Assembly: GCF_963675165.1 (NCBI RefSeq)
Contig: NC_087391.1
Location: forward strand, 3,181,001-3,245,000
Origin: Halichondria panicea
Taxonomy: Eukaryota > Porifera > Demospongiae > Suberitida > Halichondriidae
Length of the DNA stretch: 64,000 nt
Direction: 5' to 3'
How positions within the stretch are numbered: position 1 is the first letter of the stretch; every line of letters begins with the position of its first letter. The notes under the pieces are model-generated. The model ran no database searches, had not been told where the DNA came from, and was given only the letters and a program-made list of their open reading frames with translations. Position numbers and translations under genes: made by a program. Below, piece after piece: positions 59,262 through 64,000 of this stretch.

Positions 59262-59970
59262 CACCCGTCACGGGCCACGATCGTGGCCCGCAATAGTGAC
59301 TTTTTTTGCGAAATTCTAATTGTGCGATACTTAGGAAGTAGCTCGAACTACGCACATCCCTGTATAGAGGAAGAGCTGTAGAATCATCTTACCGCACGAG
59401 CTATGGCTAGATTGTTTACTTGTGCCGATGTGGCCGATGTGCTTGAGGACAGCCTGGTGATGACAGTGCCTATGAAGGAGAGGGGATAGTAGGATACCTC
59501 CCAAAGGGTACCAGCTTTATGCCAGACGCTGATGAACTGTCATGCATGACATGGGCCTAGACGCTGACCAGGACGGTGAAAGACCAGGAGTGTGTGACTC
59601 TGGCAAGTAGTATAGTATAGCTAAGTATAGTATAGCTAGAATATCAGTAGTGTAAGTATAAGTATAGTATAGCAGTCTTTATGTGAGCTTGTAAATTTCA
59701 TAGATCGTTCACCGATATAGTAATACATGTACGTATTATCTATGATGTGAAAATCAAGCTTAGTCAAGCCATATGATAACATAACATAAAAAAATTGTTT
59801 GGATTTTATCTCGGCCAGCGGGCCGAGCATTTAAAATGATAAAAACGGGTGAGCGTAATAACCGTGGTTGTTATGGCAACACATGTTGCACATTCTATTG
59901 GTATAGGTTGCTAGGCATTTTATTGCTCTGGAAACCGACATTTCACTTCACTGTTAATTAAGAATCCGAC
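59262..59970 (+). mobile_element. piggyBac-type MITE, diverged copy
   Basis: Left end CACCCGTCACGGGCCACG after TTAA (59,258-59,261). The interior aligns with 57,277-58,020 but with deletions in the coding remnant. The right side stops at GTTAATTAAGAATCCGAC without a TTAA, so that end is lost. Confidence 0.75.
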
Positions 59971-60670
59971 AATATGGAAGGACAAATAAAGATGTACGTA
60001 TTCTAAACATTAATTTTGTGACAGGAAAACAATCAGTACTGAGCATTTTTTATCCGAAAATTTTTTTGCATAGCCGTTACAAGGCAGCCATTGAATTTTT
60101 TCATGCTGTTCTTCTGTTCTTGTATGCATTAACGGTATGCATAACGGTATGTCAATACTGTCCCCCTTTCCACCCGAAAATATTTTGGGGTAGGAAGGTG
60201 CAAAGTGTGTGGCTTTATTTAATTAAGCAATAAAATACAATTAATTAGTTTGCTCGTTGTTTTCCTAGGCCCTGTCACATTTTTGAGACTTTGGGTATAT
60301 ACATGTATAGTCTCGAACCGTGCTTGGATCAGGTCCATTGGAGACTGGCGAATGTCTCTTCTGCGGGTGGAACGAACACAACGTATGGCTGGTCTTGCCA
60401 GTCTCATCCAATCTCATCCAATCTCATCCAGCCTACCACCTGCTGTAGCTTTCGTTTATTTTCGTGGCTAGGTCCGAGAAAACTAGAGGTGTGAACGAGC
60501 CATGCTCAATTTCATTTAATCCTTTCTCCGTATTCTCTTTTTTTTCTCTCTATTTTCTGAAAAAGCGACTTGAGGGGTGGGACCCTTGTGTCAAAAAATG
60601 CGTTTCTGCCTTGGGGGTCCTCACTCTGATGTCTGACTCTGATGTCTGCTCTGGCATCAGGGTCTGTTCG
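59971..60670. other. Intergenic, nothing firm
   Basis: Short plus-strand open pieces near 60,250-60,494 and 60,464-60,697 overlap in different frames around duplications (AATCTCATCC three times at 60,405-60,432). No family recognised. Confidence 0.4.
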
Positions 60671-61387
60671 ATACTCGCCTTGTACTCAACGTCATGAATA
60701 ATTGAAGAAGTTCAATTATTGATTTCCTCCGTATACTCATAAAGCATAGTAAAAGATTTCTGGAGAAGACGAGTTAGTTAGATGAAGGCATTCTAGGACT
60801 CTCTAGCTAGCTTGTATAGCTTCGAAGAAATAAAAAGACAAAGACTCCGCTTTCATGTCTTGTTATCAGTTTGTATTTCTCTGTCATGTATCAGACCTCG
60901 CAGAGAAGTTTCTGCTGATCCTGATTGAACCATGTTACCGTGAGAACATTGAGGACACTAAGTTAGTGTCTTTAGTTACTTCATGCCTTCATTTGTGAAA
61001 TGTGTAAAAAAATCGTTAATTAGTGGGGGGTGGTCAGTTGCTAGGTAACGATGATGATGTCATGGTACCCCCAGGATCTGGGCTACCACCTGTAGGAAAT
61101 AGTTGCAAGTGATTAGTTGCAAGTGATTACAATGCATTGTTCATGAGATATGTATTTTTAAAGAAAAATGTGTATTTATTCTGTATTTTGTTTTTTTAAT
61201 TAAGGACCGATTGACCGATTGAATTTCTGTCACCGAGAATTTCACCTGCTCGATAAGCTTCTAATCGTCCTCCTCACCACCCTTTCGTACCGTCAGCATT
61301 CGTACCGTCAGCAACTCAGAACTGTGGTTTGACTGGCACTCGCACTGGCCACTCTCCAAGGTTCGAGGCTGTGAAATTATATAATGG
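60671..61387. repeat. Left arm of a large inverted repeat
   Basis: Reverse-complement match to 63,294-64,000 at very high identity. Differences include a 15-bp tandem duplication here (CATTCGTACCGTCAG near 61,283-61,313). It holds an inverted copy of the exon at 63,314-63,460 and part of a second-family TTAA element. Sequence just inside (from 61,388) is unrelated. Confidence 0.9.
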
Positions 61388-61689
61388 TATGTCAAATTTT
61401 CATTCAGTATTGCATAAATAGATCAAGCACATGGCATCTTAAAATGCAGTTGAAACTAAAGTGACACACAGTTGATAGTAAAATGGGCGTATGGGCGTGT
61501 CAGCAAGTCCCCCAGAGATCTGAATTAACTTTAATTAAATTCCTTGTGCCGTTGTGTGGAAAGGGCGTACGTAGGTACGTGTCATTTGTGTGACTGCTTG
61601 TGTGACTGCTATCACATCCACGACGCTTGCTCCATCTACAATAAATGGCTCTCAAATTAACTCTATAAGCTTTAAAGCTTTACATGAAC

Positions 61690-61890
61690 TGCATCTTTCC
61701 GATTGACTAATGATGTCACAATCTGCCGTACGAACAGTCTTGCTATAAGTTTTTTCATCCACATAGGCTGCAACTTTCCCATTAGACAACACAATTGTTA
61801 TATTGACTGGTCTGGATGTCCTACACAAACTGAGAGACCATCCAGTTTAGTTAACAATCGACGAAGATTTTCTGCATCCAATGTCTGAGG
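61690..61890 (-). pseudogene. Fragment of an uncharacterised transposon-associated protein
   Basis: Minus-strand reading LRRLLTKLDGLSVCVGHPDQ, then after a frame change NITIVLSNGKVAAYVDEKTY and SKTVRTADCDI. I recall the 'C-V-G-N-P-D ... VAYVD ... TVRT-C' series from repeated proteins in sponges and cnidarians, without known function. Only about 65 residues are visible. Confidence 0.4.
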
Positions 61891-62707
61891 AAAGTCCTTT
61901 AGAGCAATACATCCTTTAGAGCAATACAACTTGCTGGTTCAACCATATGTTCATAATTATGTTCATTTACAAACAGTGACCAATGATAATTTTTTGTCAA
62001 TCTTCAAGCAGTGAGTTATTCTAAGTGGAACAGTATTCTAAGTGGAACAGTTTCAGAACTTGAATGTGCAGATATCTTGAATGTGCAGATATTCGACACA
62101 GAAGGACATTCTCTAGATTCACATTCTCTAGATTCTTAGGACTCCACGACTCAGACAAAACAACAGATGACCGCAATACATCAAGTGGATTTTTCGATGT
62201 ATCATCTAGGCTTGTTTCCTCAAAGGCTGTACTCATACTTGGGGTTGAAATACATGCAGACATGCAGACGAGCTAGTACTGTCACTACAATAGTCAGGAC
62301 TTCAGGGTTTTTTCTTTTTCTTGTAGGGATATTCTTTATGTGATAAAACTTCTTTTTTCTCGGCATACCTACATGGTATATAATAAAAAAAAAACTCTAC
62401 CACCTGATCACCCCACCTAATCACCCAACACCAGGTGGACATACATGCAAACAATGAAAGTCACATTCACATGTACATATCAGGGTAGGTAAGTAACACG
62501 TATGTTGGTAGAAACATAATGTAGTCTCAGCACGTTTTACCTGATGCACATGTACATACTCAACATCAACTACTCTCTAACTAGTTTGGAATCTAACATA
62601 CATAATAGTTAGGGGTACAAAACTCTAAAAACATAGTTTAATCATCGCTTACCGCTGCTAAAGATGATTAACATTTATATAATGATAATGTCTGCTTGCG
62701 AGTGCAG

Positions 62708-63470
62708 GCCGAGTGTCAGAGAGAAAGTCCTAAAGGTGTTCGGAAGACAATACAACCCCAACCCTAGAAAGGTGATTGCAAAAGGTGATTGCATCGTGGT
62801 CTGCTCACAGCGAGGACAACTGCAGTATTGGTGGGAGGCCAAGCAACTTTATGCAACTGGCAGGCCAGCAAAAGGCTGTCATGCATCCAGTACGTCCACA
62901 CGATCGCTCCTCTCACCTTCTGTCACCAAGCAACAGTAATCGAATTTTCGAATGCCCTCTTTGTTTACACAATGTATAGATAAGCCGTAGTCTGGTCTGC
63001 GCAGGTTGTTTGTGCGAGCGCTTAAGAGTATCTCAAAGCCGCACTTCACCACCATACACTCTCCGTCTGAGATCACTCTGAGAAACATGGAGGTCACATG
63101 CAGTATGTGTGTCATCTCAAGGCTCAGCTTTAAGCTCACCTCTCAATGCATTGAGCATACCGGCACCACTTGAGGAGAAGCTGAAATCCAAGCTGATTAA
63201 GCGTAGCATGCACAACTCCCACACTCTAGAAGACACTGTAGAAGTGAAGACAGGAGGGAGGACAGGTGAGAACAATATTATTATTGTTAATATACCATTA
63301 TATAATTTCACAGCCTCGAACCTTGGAGAGTGGCCAGTGCGAGTGCCAGTCAAACCACAGTTCTGAGTTGCTGACGATACGAAAGGGTGGTGAGGAGGAC
63401 GACTAGAAGCTTATCGAGCAGGTGAAATTCTCGGTGACAGAAATTCAATCAGTCAATCGGTCCTTAATTA
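62708..63470 (+). pseudogene. Multi-exon gene fragment, unrecognised
   Basis: Exon after GTGCAG: RPSVREKVLKVFGRQYNPNP, then, discounting a 14-bp duplication (AAAGGTGATTGCA near 62,768-62,796), a long frame to about 62,980. Next piece about 63,120-63,265 (SIPAPLEEKLKSKLIKRSMH, TLEDTVEVKTGGRTG) before GTGAGA. Last piece after TTTCACAG at 63,313: CECQSNHSSELLTIRKGGEE, then KLIEQVKFSVTEIQSVNRSL running into the TTAA element. The final exon is duplicated in inverted form at 61,200-61,380. No domain recognised. Confidence 0.35.
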
Positions 63471-64000
63471 AAAAAACAAAATACAGAATAAATACACATT
63501 TTTCTTTAAAAATACATATCTCATGAACAATGTATTGTAATCACTTGCAACTAATCACTTGCAACTATTTCCTACAGGTGGTAGCCCAGATCCTGGGGGT
63601 ACCATGACATCATCATCGTTACCTAGCAACTGACCACCCCCACTAATTAACGATTTTTTTACACATTTCACAAATGAAGGCATGAAGTAACTAAAGACAC
63701 TAACTTAGTGTCCTCAATGTTCTCACCGTAACATGGTTCAATCAGGATCAGCAGAAACTTCTCTGCGAGGTCTGATACATGACAGAGAAAGTAAGTACAA
63801 ACTGATAACAAGACATGAAAGCGGAGTCTTTGTCTTTTTATTTCTTCGAAGCTATACAAGCTAGCTAGAGAGTCCTAGAATGCCTTCATCTAACTAACTC
63901 GTCTTCTCCAGAAATCTTTTACTATGCTTTATGAGTATACGGAGGAAATCAATAATTGAACTTCTTCAATTATTCATGACATTGAGTACAAGGCGAGTAT
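63294..64000. repeat. Right arm of a large inverted repeat (runs off the window)
   Basis: Pairs with 60,671-61,387. The match continues to the last base of the window, so the outer boundary is not visible. Confidence 0.9.

Overview
This is a gene-poor, transposon-dense stretch of an animal nuclear genome. Genes have very short GT-AG introns (45-75 bp is common), there are many short TA-rich palindromes, and the protein families seen (G2E3-like HECT ligases, SAMD3-like proteins, DD35E integrase-type transposases, C48-PHD proteins) are ones I associate with sponges, cnidarians and fishes. A demosponge is my best guess, but nothing here proves it. No rRNA, tRNA or CRISPR locus was recognised.

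Layout. 0-1.7 kb holds CA repeats and a dispersed repeat. 1,685-8,584 is a 6.9 kb transposon with 9-bp target duplications; it carries a C48/Ulp1 protease with a PHD finger (-), a HECT ubiquitin ligase (+) and an integrase-type transposase (-). 8.9-15.7 kb is mostly non-coding with one hAT-like MITE. 15,750-23,839 is a two-level nest. A DDE_3-type transposon has its transposase gene split at one exact point by a second 5,617-bp transposon (17,558-23,174). The inner element has 6-bp CAGATG duplications and long array-like inverted ends, and it carries an intact nine-exon HECT E3 ligase (UBZ-like finger + UIM + HECT) tail-to-tail with a DD35E integrase. 24-34 kb holds MITEs, an uncharacterised repeated gene family and a broken SAMD3-like gene. 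32-42.5 kb is dominated by TTAA-flanked piggyBac-type MITEs. 44.9-51.7 kb contains transposase fragments, a kinase exon, a TIR-bounded Tc1-like element with a second, convergent accessory gene, and a minus-strand gene with a telomere-like intron. 52.8 kb has a GLI-type zinc-finger exon. 57-60 kb has more piggyBac MITEs. 60.7-64.0 kb is a large inverted repeat around a 1.9-kb centre.

Main points. (1) A HECT ligase and an integrase-type transposase occur tail-to-tail in two separate transposons, so the ligase looks like a standing component of this transposon group. (2) Exact tandem duplications of about 7-27 bp occur throughout the window. Where they hit coding sequence, mentally deleting one copy restores the conserved reading frame in about ten independent cases. 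They are either a systematic assembly artefact or a very recent mutational process, and they must be resolved before any gene here is called dead.
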